A stretch of DNA of 64,000 bases from Rhizobium sp. Root1334 (GCF_001426665.1 NZ_LMEY01000029.1:446654-510653); one strand, 5' to 3'; shown: positions 36,803 to 46,028, counted from the stretch's first letter. Program-made: numbers and translations. Notes: a model not told the origin generated them from the sequence alone.

Positions 36803-38290
36803 TTAAAGGATTCCAGCCTTTATGCACCAATCGCGCAAGGGTGCGAGCGCTTCGTGTTGCAGCGCCACTTCGAGATAGGAAAATGTCCGCGGCATGTGCT
36901 TCATGTAGAGAGGCTTGCCGTCACGCTGCATCAGCCGCACCCAGATGCCCACGAGCTTGCAATTACGCTGCGCTGACATCAGATGCCAGTCGCGCCGGAA
37001 TGTCGCTTCATCGAAGGAGCCAAGAGCGTGGCGTTCGGAGCAATAGAGCGACAGCATCGCATCGCGCAGCTCTGGCTCGATCGTGACGCGGGCATCCTGC
37101 GAGATCGAGGCGACGTCATAGGCGGTCGGGCCGATCATCGAATCCTGGAAATCGATGATGCCGATCCGCTCAAAACCTGCGTGATCACCGCGCCAGATGA
37201 TGTTCGGCGAATGGAAGTCCCGCAGCAGCAGTTTCTGTTCTGACGAACCCAACAGATCGATCAGTTGGTCCCAGACCGCGAAATAACCATGACGCTCGGC
37301 ATCGGAAGCTTTTTCGCCGCGCTTCCAGGGCAGGTACCAGTCGAGCAGCAGACTGGTTTCGATCTTCATCGCCGTGCGGTCGAAATCGGGGATGTGGTGG
37401 GTGACGGCGCCGAGGGAAATATCCCGTGTCACGGGCTGCGCATGCAGATGCGCCAGCACGCGGGCGCTTTCCAGATAACGCTCGGCAATCGGTTGTCCCT
37501 CTGCGTCGAGAATACCCTCACTGCCGAGGTCTTCGATCAGCAGGATGCCGGCATCGAGATCGGCCTCATAGATATCCGGTGCGCAAAAGCCCTTAGTCCG
37601 AATATCGTGGGCGACGGCGACGAAGGGGATGACATCTTCGGCGATATGGGCGAGCTGCTGATAATATTTGCCGTCCTGAAGGATGGGGCCGGGCTTGTGA
37701 CGGGCCGAGTCCATCAGGATGCGGGCGGGTTCGCCGGGCATGAGAATGCGTTCATAGGCACGTGCGGAAGCGTCGCCGCTCAGATGCCGGCGCTTGGCAT
37801 CGCCAAGACCCTGCTGTTTGAGAAAAGCGCGGATGGCAAGGCTGCGTTCAATCCGCGCAAGGGCGGAAGCTTCGCCGGTGATCGTGACGGTGCGTCCGTC
37901 ACCAAGATGAGAAAACGTGGCGGTCAGCCGTGACTTCGGCAGCGCTGCCAGGGCATTTTCCGGCCATTCCACCAGGCAGATACCCTCGGACAGGGCCTCG
38001 TCGAAACCTAGCTCGTCGAGTTCCGAAACGTCGGCCAGCCGGTAGAGATCGAAATGCGAAACCGGAATACGAAGGTCGTAGCTTTGGACCAGCGTGAAGG
38101 TCGGACTTGGAACCTCCAGCATCTCGTCGTCGGCCATGGCGCGCAGGAAGGCGCGTGCCAGTGTCGATTTGCCCGCACCAAGATCGCCCGACAGGGCGAG
38201 ACAGTCGCCGGCCTTCAAGGCCAGCGCAAGGTCTTCGCCGAGCTCGATGGTCGCCGCCTCGTCCTTGAGGGTGAGCTCGATCACCTGCAT
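36803..38290 (-). CDS. tsaE: TsaE-AmgK fusion (t6A ATPase plus amino-sugar kinase-like domain)
   Basis: 495 residues in two parts. Residues ~1-150 are TsaE, the ATPase of tRNA threonylcarbamoyladenosine synthesis, with P-loop GDLGAGKSTLARAFLRAM, VPSPTFTLVQSY and HFDLYRL. Residues ~160-495 are an aminoglycoside phosphotransferase-like kinase, with LLLRDFHSPNIIW (catalytic Asp358, Asn363) and GIIDFQDSMIGPTAYD. With murU next, the second domain is best read as AmgK (MurNAc/GlcNAc 1-kinase). The ATG at 38290 overlaps the divL stop by one base. Upstream extension of the frame runs inside divL. Confidence 0.9.
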   Translation of the reverse strand: MQVIELTLKDEAATIELGEDLALALKAGDCLALSGDLGAGKSTLARAFLRAMADDEMLEVPSPTFTLVQSYDLRIPVSHFDLYRLADVSELDELGFDEALSEGICLVEWPENALAALPKSRLTATFSHLGDGRTVTITGEASALARIERSLAIRAFLKQQGLGDAKRRHLSGDASARAYERILMPGEPARILMDSARHKPGPILQDGKYYQQLAHIAEDVIPFVAVAHDIRTKGFCAPDIYEADLDAGILLIEDLGSEGILDAEGQPIAERYLESARVLAHLHAQPVTRDISLGAVTHHIPDFDRTAMKIETSLLLDWYLPWKRGEKASDAERHGYFAVWDQLIDLLGSSEQKLLLRDFHSPNIIWRGDHAGFERIGIIDFQDSMIGPTAYDVASISQDARVTIEPELRDAMLSLYCSERHALGSFDEATFRRDWHLMSAQRNCKLVGIWVRLMQRDGKPLYMKHMPRTFSYLEVALQHEALAPLRDWCIKAGIL

Positions 38291-40770
38291 TATTCCGCCG
38301 CGGCGATCTGTGGCAGTTCGCCGGATGGGATGCGGCAGGTCACTTCCGTTCCTTCGCCTTCGCGGCTTCGGATTGATACAGTTCCGTGATGCAGGCTGAC
38401 GAAACTTTCGACGATTGACAGTCCAAGGCCGGCGCCACCATGCTGGCCATGGCTTTCGAACCGCTTGAATACGGTGTCGAGCACATCCTGCGGAATGCCG
38501 GCGCCGCTGTCGGTGACGCTGAACACAAAATCGCTGCCCTCGCGGCGGCACTTCAGGCTGACGGTGCTGCCGTCAGGGGCAAAATTGGCGGCGTTGGTCA
38601 AAAGCTTGATGAGGATCTGCTTCAGACGTTGATGATCGGCGACGAACAGACCCAGCATATCCGGCGTATCGATCTGCAGGGTGACGGCGCTTTCCTGCAG
38701 CCTGTCGGCCATCTGCAGCGACACTTCATCGAGGAAGTCGGTCAGGTTGATTTCCGAGAGGTCAAGCTCGACGATGCCCGCATCGACGGTTGCCAGATCG
38801 AGAATATCATTGACGATCGTCAGAAGCAGTGAGGACGAGGTGGAAATGTGATCGACATATTCCGCCTGCCGTTCCGTCAGCGATCCGAAGGTGGGCGTTT
38901 TCAGGAGGTCGGCAAAGCCGATGATATTGGTCAGCGGTGAGCGCAGTTCATAGGATACGTGCTGGACAAAATCGTTTTTCAGATGGTCCGCCATCCGCAG
39001 CGCATCGTTCTTTTCGGTCAGTGCGCGCTCGACCCTTGCGCTGTCGGTGATGTTGACGAAGGTCAGCATCGTCTGGGCGTTGGGTAGCGGGATGACGGCG
39101 AAATCGAGGATCAGGCCGGTGCGCAATTCGAGAATACCCTGGCAGGACGGGCGTTCGTCGTCGAAGCTGGTGATAAGATGCGAAAACTGCTTCCAGCCAT
39201 CCGGCTGGTCGTAGGACGGCGCACAGGCCTGCTCGATGGAGCGGATATGCGTCCCTGGCTTTGCCTCGAGCTCGGTGACGCCCCAAAGTGCGCGGAAGGC
39301 CGGATTGGATAGCTTGATGCGGCCGTCGGGGCCGAACACGGCGACGCCTTCGGACAGATGGTCGATGGTCTCGCCCTGGACCTGGACCAGCGTGTTGTAG
39401 CGGGTTTCCAGATCGACTTTCTCGGTCAGGTTCTCAAACACCCAGGTTGCGCCGCCTTGCGGGCGGGCGGTGGCGAACACACGCAGGGTCTGGCCGTTGG
39501 GCAGATGCCAGAGGTCGGATTGCGTCTCGATCGCCTGATAGACAGCGAGCGCCCCATCCTTCCATTGCTTCCAGTTCAACTGTTCGGGCAGTTTGCCGGC
39601 GGCGCGCAGCCGGTCGAGGATTTCGCCATTGCCGGGCTTGCGCTCAAGGAAGCCCATGTCGAGGTCCCACAGGCGCTGGAAAGCCTGGTTGTAGAACTGC
39701 AACTGCTGACTGCCATCGAAGATCGCGACGGGCGTTGCAAGATGATCGAGCGTTTCGGCGTGGCTCTTCAGGGTGCGGTTGAGCTCCTCGCGAACGGCCT
39801 CGACATCGGAGACGTTGATCGCCATGCCGGCAGAACCGCTGGTGCTCTTGGCGTCAACCACGTCGAAGAACGTCCGGTTTCCACGCACGACGGTGGAGAC
39901 CTTGTCGCGATAGGGCGAATCATAAGTGCTGATGACGCGGATTTTCTCACGGGCTACAGTTGCCAGAAGCTCACGGCTCTCCTTGACTGCAGCGGACGGA
40001 TCGGCGGCTTCAACGGCTTCGGCATAGGCGTCGTTCACCCACAGAAGGGCGCCGTCCGGCCCACGCTGCCAGACAGGCAGATCGATCGCATCGAGCAGCG
40101 TGTGCAGGTTAGAAAGCGAGCCGTGCAGGCGGTCGCGTTCCATTTTCACTTCCGCAAGCTCGGCTCGCAGATTGTTCAGCGCCACGAACCGGACGAAGGC
40201 ACGGCCGCCGGAAACGCGGCCCTGGGTTTCTATGATTTCGCTCCGGCTGGTTTCGACGATGAGGTCGAAGCTCTCGGCATTGGAGCGCAGCAGTTCGATG
40301 GCTCTTTCCAGCTCGGATGCCGATTGCGATTTCATCCAGCGGCCGAAAGCGAGGAAGTCACGGTCATCCTGGGGTGCGCCGGTTTCGGCCGGTAGCTGGC
40401 CGAGAAATTCGGGTTTGTTCGACTGGCCTTCCCAGACGACAATGCGCCGGTTCTTGTCGGCGATCAGCGCCTGGAATCGCGAAATCCGATGGTTGGCATC
40501 GGCCAGCGCCGTGTTCAGTTCCCGGTTGTCGATTTCCATATTGCCGCGCTGGCGGATCAGCCAGATAGCGGAGAGCATTGCCGCAGAAACGATGCCGATC
40601 AGCACGGAAAAGGTGACGACTTCGGACGAACCGAAGAGGTTGGCTGTTGCGACGCCCTCAGCCGCCGCAAAAGCAGGGCAAGCAAAAGCGACGAGCGTCG
40701 AGCTTGCCATGAACCGGCGCAACAGGGACGGAATCCGGCTGCCGACGCGTTTCAAAGGACCTGTTTCCAT
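38290..40770 (-). CDS. divL: DivL-type PAS sensor kinase with Tyr phospho-acceptor
   Basis: 826 residues. An N-terminal hydrophobic segment (FMASSTLVAFACPAFAAA), a second membrane helix (FSVLIGIVSAAMLSAIWLI), a coiled coil, then about three PAS-like domains, a HisKA helix pair and an HATPase domain. The H-box reads HVSYELRSPLTNIIGFADLL, with Tyr607 where kinases have His, the hallmark of DivL, which tunes CckA signalling to CtrA in alphaproteobacteria. The ATP-binding N-box LLTNAANFAPDG and GAGLGLSIVESFV remain. The ATG at 40770 sits 8 bp after GGGGAAG; a GTG at 40794 adds eight residues. Confidence 0.88.
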   Translation of the reverse strand: METGPLKRVGSRIPSLLRRFMASSTLVAFACPAFAAAEGVATANLFGSSEVVTFSVLIGIVSAAMLSAIWLIRQRGNMEIDNRELNTALADANHRISRFQALIADKNRRIVVWEGQSNKPEFLGQLPAETGAPQDDRDFLAFGRWMKSQSASELERAIELLRSNAESFDLIVETSRSEIIETQGRVSGGRAFVRFVALNNLRAELAEVKMERDRLHGSLSNLHTLLDAIDLPVWQRGPDGALLWVNDAYAEAVEAADPSAAVKESRELLATVAREKIRVISTYDSPYRDKVSTVVRGNRTFFDVVDAKSTSGSAGMAINVSDVEAVREELNRTLKSHAETLDHLATPVAIFDGSQQLQFYNQAFQRLWDLDMGFLERKPGNGEILDRLRAAGKLPEQLNWKQWKDGALAVYQAIETQSDLWHLPNGQTLRVFATARPQGGATWVFENLTEKVDLETRYNTLVQVQGETIDHLSEGVAVFGPDGRIKLSNPAFRALWGVTELEAKPGTHIRSIEQACAPSYDQPDGWKQFSHLITSFDDERPSCQGILELRTGLILDFAVIPLPNAQTMLTFVNITDSARVERALTEKNDALRMADHLKNDFVQHVSYELRSPLTNIIGFADLLKTPTFGSLTERQAEYVDHISTSSSLLLTIVNDILDLATVDAGIVELDLSEINLTDFLDEVSLQMADRLQESAVTLQIDTPDMLGLFVADHQRLKQILIKLLTNAANFAPDGSTVSLKCRREGSDFVFSVTDSGAGIPQDVLDTVFKRFESHGQHGGAGLGLSIVESFVSLHHGTVSIRSREGEGTEVTCRIPSGELPQIAAAE

Positions 40771-41105
40771 GGCGTGCTTCCCCGTTTGCACCACATATGA
40801 CCAATGTGCCGGAAAACCCGAATCACGTGATCATCTGTGTATTCAATACCTTGAAGCGTGCCCCGGCCTTTCGGCCAGGTAACGTTCAAAGCTCATTCGC
40901 CTGGGTGCAAATCGCCACGCAGTACCAAATCGAAATCCCGCCAGGGCAGGCCTCGTTCAAATCCGATTGCAGTCCGGCATGTCTTCGTCTGTTTGCCGCC
41001 TCAACGACAAGACATCCCATTCGCGACGCGTCTGTTCCGCATCTTCGTCACGAATCATTGTGCCAAAAACATACGCCTTCGGGGAATCCTCGGGAAGGGC
41101 AGGGC
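40771..41105. other. Intergenic region upstream of divL, no gene seen
   Basis: About 335 bp between the divL start and the ahcY terminator. Short reading frames here lack homology, plausible ribosome sites and rhizobial codon bias. A small stem with GNRA-type loop on the minus strand (GGCC-GAAA-GGCC, 40865-40876) lies about 95 bp upstream of divL. The divL promoter is presumably here but was not located. Confidence 0.6.
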
Positions 41106-41145
41106 AAAAAAAGAGGCCACGATCTTTTGTCAAGATCGCGGCCTC
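41106..41145 (-). terminator. Terminator after ahcY
   Basis: On the minus strand a 14-position stem (41132-41145 with 41113-41126; one A-C mismatch) with a 5-nt loop is followed by seven U residues (complement of 41106-41112). It lies 28 bp after the ahcY stop. Confidence 0.88.
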
Positions 41146-41173
41146 TATATGTTGTGGATTATCCGGGTAAGGA

Positions 41174-42574
41174 CTAGTAGCGGTAGTGTTCAGCCTTGAA
41201 CGGGCCTTGCGGCTTAACACCGATATAGCCGGCCTGTTCTTCCGAAAGCTCGGTCAGCTTGGCGCCGAGCTTGGCGAGGTGAAGGCGTGCGACCTTCTCG
41301 TCGAGGTGCTTCGGCAGGATATGAACGCCCTTTTCGTACTGATCACCCTTGGTGAACAGTTCGATCTGGGCCAGCGTCTGGTTGGTGAACGAAGCCGACA
41401 TGACGAAGGACGGGTGGCCGGTGGCATTACCGAGGTTGAGCAGGCGGCCTTCCGACAGAAGGATCATGCGGTTGCCCTTGGGGAACTCGATGAGGTCAAC
41501 CTGCGGCTTGATGTTGGTCCATTTCAGGTTGCGCAGTGCGGAAACCTGGATTTCGTTGTCGAAATGGCCAATGTTTCCAACGATCGCCATGTCCTTCATC
41601 TCGCGCATGTGGTCCATGCGGATGACGTCCTTGTTGCCGGTCGTCGTGATGAAGATATCGGCCGAAGACACAACGTCTTCCAACTGAACGACTTCAAAAC
41701 CGTCCATGGCGGCCTGCAGGGCGCAGATCGGGTCAACTTCCGTGACCTTGACGCGGGCGCCAGCGCCAAGCAGCGAAGCAGCAGAGCCCTTGCCGACGTC
41801 GCCGTAACCGCAAACGACTGCAACCTTGCCGGCCATCATGACGTCGGTGCCGCGGCGGATGCCGTCGACCAGCGATTCCTTGCAGCCATACTTGTTGTCG
41901 AACTTCGACTTGGTAACCGAATCGTTAACGTTGATCGCGGGGAAGGGCAGCAGGCCCTTGGCATGCAGCTGGTAGAGACGGTTGACGCCCGTTGTGGTTT
42001 CTTCGGTCACGCCCTGGATGGCATCGCGCTGTTTGGTAAACCAGCCCGGCGAAGCGGCCAGGCGCTTCTTGATCTGGGCAACGAGGATTTCTTCTTCTTC
42101 CGACTCCGGCTTCGAGAGAACGTCCTCACCGGCTTCGGCGCGGGCACCGAGCAGGATGTACATGGTGGCGTCGCCGCCGTCATCGAGGATCATGTTGGAA
42201 ACGCCGCCGTCGGCCCACTGGAAGATCTGGTCCGTGTAGGTCCAGTAGTCTTCCAGGCTTTCACCCTTGATGGCGAAGACCGGGACGCCAGATGCCGCGA
42301 TCGCGGCGGCAGCATGGTCCTGCGTCGAGAAGATGTTGCAGGAGGCCCAGCGAACTTCCGCACCGAGCGCGACCAGCGTCTCGATCAGGACAGCCGTCTG
42401 GATGGTCATGTGCAGCGAACCGGTGATGCGGGCGCCCTTCAGCGGCTTGGACGCGCCGAATTCCTCGCGGCAGGCCATCAGGCCCGGCATTTCCGTTTCG
42501 GCAATGATGATTTCCTTGCGGCCGAAATCGGCAAGGCCGATATCCGCAACAACATAGTCGTTTTTCGTGCTCAT
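41174..42574 (-). CDS. ahcY: Adenosylhomocysteinase
   Basis: 466 residues, S-adenosylhomocysteine hydrolase, NAD-dependent, clearing SAH after methylations and supplying homocysteine. Motifs are the N-terminal [20 protein letters not shown], the SAH-site [16 protein letters not shown]-binding [20 protein letters not shown], and the C-terminal [20 protein letters not shown] with the final FKAEHYRY. The ATG at 42574 gives the standard start; a longer frame upstream has no homology. A perfect palindrome about 140 bp upstream is a likely operator. Confidence 0.97.
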   Translation of the reverse strand: MSTKNDYVVADIGLADFGRKEIIIAETEMPGLMACREEFGASKPLKGARITGSLHMTIQTAVLIETLVALGAEVRWASCNIFSTQDHAAAAIAASGVPVFAIKGESLEDYWTYTDQIFQWADGGVSNMILDDGGDATMYILLGARAEAGEDVLSKPESEEEEILVAQIKKRLAASPGWFTKQRDAIQGVTEETTTGVNRLYQLHAKGLLPFPAINVNDSVTKSKFDNKYGCKESLVDGIRRGTDVMMAGKVAVVCGYGDVGKGSAASLLGAGARVKVTEVDPICALQAAMDGFEVVQLEDVVSSADIFITTTGNKDVIRMDHMREMKDMAIVGNIGHFDNEIQVSALRNLKWTNIKPQVDLIEFPKGNRMILLSEGRLLNLGNATGHPSFVMSASFTNQTLAQIELFTKGDQYEKGVHILPKHLDEKVARLHLAKLGAKLTELSEEQAGYIGVKPQGPFKAEHYRY

Positions 42575-42714
42575 GAGAGTCTCCGGGCTGGTGCCATGCA
42601 CGAAGTCCTGACGTTTTGGCAGGGCCGGGCAGGGCGCACTATAATTCGGCACTTCCCGCAGTCTGCAGGAGGTTTGTTCCTCAATTATCAGGAAAAGTGA
42701 ACAGGAGCAACAGG

Positions 42715-42742
42715 ACATAAAGAAGTCTTTATGTCTTTATGT
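42715..42742. promoter_or_regulatory. Candidate SahR-type operator upstream of ahcY
   Basis: Perfect 9-bp inverted repeat ACATAAAGA-AG-TCTTTATGT (42715-42734) followed by a third overlapping half-site TCTTTATGT (42734-42742). It lies in the ptsH-ahcY gap, about 140 bp before ahcY. It resembles, from memory, the ATAAAGA/TCTTTAT operators of the ArsR-family SAH sensor SahR, which controls ahcY in many proteobacteria. Confidence 0.6.
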
Positions 42743-42756
42743 GTTTCCGCCCGAGC

Positions 42757-43029
42757 CTAGATTTCTTCGCCGAACTTGTCGGCAACCAGTGCGTCGAGAG
42801 CATCGAGAGCCTCCTGTGCCTGACGGCCGCTGGAGGTGACGGAAACCGAACAGCCGGTGCTGGCAGCCAGCATCATCAGGCCCATGATCGAAGTGCCGCC
42901 GACAGTCATACCGTCCTTCGAGACGTGGATTTCGGCATCGTAGCCTTCGACCGTCTGTACGAACTTGGCAGACGCGCGGGCATGCAGTCCGCGCTTATTG
43001 ACGATCAGGAGGTCGCGGGAGAGGGTCAT
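42757..43029 (-). CDS. ptsH: HPr phosphocarrier protein
   Basis: 90 residues. Phospho-acceptor His16 lies in VNKRGLHARASAKFVQTVE, and the regulatory Ser47 in VGGTSIMGLMMLAASTGC. HPr of rhizobia works in a regulatory rather than sugar-importing PTS: the neighbours are EIIA and HprK, with no EIIB or EIIC. The ATG at 43029 (MTLSRDLLI) gives the usual HPr length; an in-frame ATG at 43074 would overlap the EIIA gene and add 15 residues. Confidence 0.92.
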   Translation of the reverse strand: MTLSRDLLIVNKRGLHARASAKFVQTVEGYDAEIHVSKDGMTVGGTSIMGLMMLAASTGCSVSVTSSGRQAQEALDALDALVADKFGEEI

Positions 43030-43042
43030 GACCGGAGTCCCG

Positions 43043-43444
43043 TTATTTTCCACTGAGGACACGGCTTGCGACATTGATGTATTTCCTGCCTGCTTCGGAC
43101 GCTTCGACGAGTGCCTTGTCCATATCGCTCTCGCCTCGGACTCCGGCCAGTTTGATCAGCATGGGAAGGTTGACACCGGCAATCACTTCAACGGTGCCAC
43201 TCTGCATGACCGAGATTGCCAGGTTGGACGGCGTGCCGCCAAACATGTCTGTAAGGATAATAACGCCATTGCCTTCATCGGCAGCAAGAACAGCGTGCAG
43301 GATATCCTGCCGGCGCTGATCCATGTCATCCTCGGGGCCGATGCAGACAGTCTCGATTGACTTTTGCGGACCAACGACATGCTCCAGCGCATGACGAAAC
43401 TCTTCAGCCAGCTTGCCGTGTGTGACAAGCACAAGTCCGATCAT
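43043..43444 (-). CDS. PTS EIIA component, mannose family
   Basis: 133 residues, EIIA(Man) fold. The active His9 lies in MIGLVLVTHGKLAEEF, and IILTDMFGGTPSNLA is the family motif. It accepts phosphate from HPr. Together with HPr and HprK it forms the regulatory PTS seen in alphaproteobacteria, which affects ChvG/ChvI-linked and carbon/nitrogen control. It starts with ATG at 43444; the 146-bp gap to hprK holds no gene. Confidence 0.93.
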   Translation of the reverse strand: MIGLVLVTHGKLAEEFRHALEHVVGPQKSIETVCIGPEDDMDQRRQDILHAVLAADEGNGVIILTDMFGGTPSNLAISVMQSGTVEVIAGVNLPMLIKLAGVRGESDMDKALVEASEAGRKYINVASRVLSGK

Positions 43445-43590
43445 GGTGTCTTCGCTCCAACTGCATCTGCAAATCTATAAGGAGGGTCAGATATCGCAAT
43501 GCAGCAATTTCGTCCACCTTAGGGCGGCCATCTTGGCAAGGAAAAGCCGAATGGCAAGTTAAAAATCCGCAAATGCTGCTTTAAAAGGCA

Positions 43591-44058
43591 TCAAAGTCCT
43601 TGAAAATTGGCATTTTGAGGTAAAATAAGCCGCAGAATTTCAAAGGAATTCAAGCCTTCGGCCATGGGAAGGCGGTACAAGGGTAAAAAATCACCGGACG
43701 GCAAAGAAAACCTCTCGTTTTCCGGGGGTAAACGCGGCTCAAACGGCGATTTGACCGGCAGAATGGCAAAATCGATTGCGGCGGCCGGTATCGTCTCGAC
43801 GGCAAAGATCCCTGCACCGCGGACTTCGGCAAGGCCTGCAATCGCGGCGGGCCGGCGGGCGATAATGTGCCCGTCATGCACTGAGATCAGCACCTGATCA
43901 TCCGAGACGAGCGCCGCAAACAGCCCGCAATTCCTTGCCGCCGACAGGCAAGAGAGCGCCAGCATTGACTTGCCTGCGCCGGACGGGCCAACAAACAAAA
44001 AACCCTGGGTTCCAAGCACCACGGCGGTCGCGTGAACATTGACCGCCGGGTGGGTCAT
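43591..44058 (-). CDS. hprK: Short HPr kinase/phosphorylase
   Basis: 155 residues, corresponding only to the catalytic C-terminal domain of HprK. The P-loop is FVGPSGAGKSMLALSCL (residues 24-31 core) and the capping region is LVSDDQVLISVHDGHI with RGAGIFAVE. The N-terminal domain of Gram-positive HprK is absent, as is usual in alphaproteobacteria. It phosphorylates HPr on Ser47. The ATG overlaps the chvG stop (ATGA), so the two genes are translationally coupled. Confidence 0.92.
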   Translation of the reverse strand: MTHPAVNVHATAVVLGTQGFLFVGPSGAGKSMLALSCLSAARNCGLFAALVSDDQVLISVHDGHIIARRPAAIAGLAEVRGAGIFAVETIPAAAIDFAILPVKSPFEPRLPPENERFSLPSGDFLPLYRLPMAEGLNSFEILRLILPQNANFQGL

Positions 44059-45809
44059 GCGTGACTTTCGATCGGAAGCGAAAGAATGAAACGGGCGCCG
44101 GTAATCTTGCCGCTCGCATCCATCATGTTCTCGGCCTTCAGCGAGCCGCCATGGGCTTCGGCGATCTGGCGGGAGATGGAAAGACCAAGGCCCGAATTCT
44201 GGCCAAAATCCTCGCCGTCGGGACGGTCCGTGTAGAAGCGTTCGAAAATCCGGTCGATGTCTTCGGCCTGGATGCCCGGGCCGTTATCCTCGACATAGAT
44301 GATGCAACGGCTGCGGGTCCGGGTCAGGCGCAGGACGATGCGTCCACCCTGGTCCGGAACGAATGACCGGGCATTCTCGATCAGGTTGGTGATGATCTGC
44401 CCAATGCGCAACTCGTAGCCGCCCACATCGAAGCGCGCCTTCGGATTGTCCTTGCGCTCGACGACGAAGCTTAGTTCGACGGCCTTCTTGCCGCTGCGGA
44501 TCTGCCGGGAGATATCGACAAGGCCACCGAGCAGCTTTTCCAGATCAACGGCTTTTGCGTCGCTGCGGGCAAGCTCGGCATCGAGCCTCGAGGCATCGGA
44601 AATATCGCTGATCAGCCGGTCGAGGCGGCGCACGTCGTGCTGGATGACGTCCATCAGCCGCTTCTTGGAATCGTCGGTGCGGGCGAGCGGCAGCGTCTCG
44701 ACGGCGCTGCGTAGCGAAGTCAGCGGGTTCTTCAGTTCGTGGCTGACATCGGCGGCAAAGTTCTCGATCGCGGCGATACGATCGTAGAGCGCCGTCGTCA
44801 TTTCGCGCAGCGCAACCGACAGGTTGCCGATTTCGTCCTGGCGGGAGGAGAAATCCGGGATTTCCTCACGCTCCTTGGCGCCGCCGCGCCGCACGCGGAT
44901 GGCAGCTGCCGACAGCCGGCGCAAGGGGTTGGCAATGGTGCTCGACAAGAGCAGCGACAGGATGACGTTGACGAGGGCGGCGACGCCGAAGACGCGAATG
45001 ATCGCCAGCCGCTCGGCGTGAACGATCTTGTCGATATCACCGGCCTGCGTTGACAAAAGCAATACACCGAGAACCGCACGGAAGCGCTGAACAGGCACGG
45101 CAACAGAGACGATCAACTCGCCCTTTTCGGTGACGCGCACAACAGCGCCACGAACACCGGTCAACGCATTCATGACTTCGGGATAGATCGCGCCGTTCCC
45201 GCCCGGAGGTTCCTTGTAAAGCGGCAGATTACCCGGTTGCAGCACGCGGTTGAACCAGGAGTTGAACCGTTCGGACCATGTCGCGGCTTCCGGCTCGATC
45301 GGTGGCAGGTCGAAACGCAGCACCTGGCCACCGGTATAGAGATGGCGGGAATCCAGCAGCAGGTCGGCGTCGGCATCGAACAGACGGGCGCGGGTGCGGG
45401 TCGGCGAGATCAGCCGCCGCAGCACCGGTGCCACACGTTCCTGATTGATCGGGAATTCGAGATCCTCGTCGCTGGGCAGCGGCGTGATGCTTTGGCCGGC
45501 CTGCAGTTCCAGGAGTTTTTCAGGATCGATGGTGATCGAGTTGGTATCGACGGAAGCAGACGCCGCAATGGCGCCGGCGATGATTTCTCCTTGTGTCAAA
45601 AGACTTTCGACGCGTGCATCGATCAGCCCCTCGCGGAACTGGTTCAGGTACATGATGCCGCCGACAAGCACGACCAGTGCGACGAGATTGAAGAACAGGA
45701 TGCGGCGCGTCAGGCTGGAAAAGACGGCGTTGCCGAAGATGCGGCGAATCAGCGTGAAGGGATGCGCCCACTTGCGGCCCGCTGCCGCCCGTGTTTCGCT
45801 GTCATCCAT
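44055..45809 (-). CDS. chvG: ChvG (ExoS) sensor histidine kinase
   Basis: About 584 residues. Membrane helix at ~40-60 (ILFFNLVALVVLVGGIMYL), a periplasmic region of about 200 residues, a second helix and HAMP, then HisKA with DVSHELKNPLTSLRSAVETL and HATPase with NLIENARSFVPDQGG and GLGLSISRQIAEAHGG. ChvG senses acidity and cell-envelope state in rhizobia, with ExoR as periplasmic inhibitor. ATG at 45809 (MDDSETRAA); a TTG at 45836 preceded by GGGAG is an alternative start. It is preceded by chvI. Confidence 0.94.
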   Translation of the reverse strand: MDDSETRAAAGRKWAHPFTLIRRIFGNAVFSSLTRRILFFNLVALVVLVGGIMYLNQFREGLIDARVESLLTQGEIIAGAIAASASVDTNSITIDPEKLLELQAGQSITPLPSDEDLEFPINQERVAPVLRRLISPTRTRARLFDADADLLLDSRHLYTGGQVLRFDLPPIEPEAATWSERFNSWFNRVLQPGNLPLYKEPPGGNGAIYPEVMNALTGVRGAVVRVTEKGELIVSVAVPVQRFRAVLGVLLLSTQAGDIDKIVHAERLAIIRVFGVAALVNVILSLLLSSTIANPLRRLSAAAIRVRRGGAKEREEIPDFSSRQDEIGNLSVALREMTTALYDRIAAIENFAADVSHELKNPLTSLRSAVETLPLARTDDSKKRLMDVIQHDVRRLDRLISDISDASRLDAELARSDAKAVDLEKLLGGLVDISRQIRSGKKAVELSFVVERKDNPKARFDVGGYELRIGQIITNLIENARSFVPDQGGRIVLRLTRTRSRCIIYVEDNGPGIQAEDIDRIFERFYTDRPDGEDFGQNSGLGLSISRQIAEAHGGSLKAENMMDASGKITGARFILSLPIESHA

Positions 45810-46028
45810 ATCGATGTTTCGCAAGACTTCGACCAAGCCTTCAACTCCCGCTTTCGCGGCCCCTGTATGTCAATGGCAGGTTACTGCCGTCCGCCCGGGG
45901 GCGGAATGGAGATTACGCTCTTGTATCTCACGTTGGCGCGGAGCCGTATCATACAGCTCCGTCCTTGGCCACGCCAGACATGCACATCAGGGTAGATGCC
46001 CGGCGTGGTCAGGAGACAAGGCTGGGCT

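Noticed and set aside
40957-41220. 87-codon minus-strand frame between ahcY and divL
   Set aside because: It runs through the ahcY terminator hairpin and into the ahcY 3' end, and has no recognisable domain.
42575-42756. SAH or SAM riboswitch in the ahcY leader
   Set aside because: I could not draw the conserved pseudoknot or core of known SAH/SAM riboswitches; the DNA palindrome at 42715 explains regulation more simply. A covariance-model search would settle it.
45967-46010. Long imperfect hairpin in the chvI-chvG gap as a terminator
   Set aside because: The 9-bp outer stem has a 26-nt loop and no U-tract on the minus strand, so it is at most a processing or stability element.
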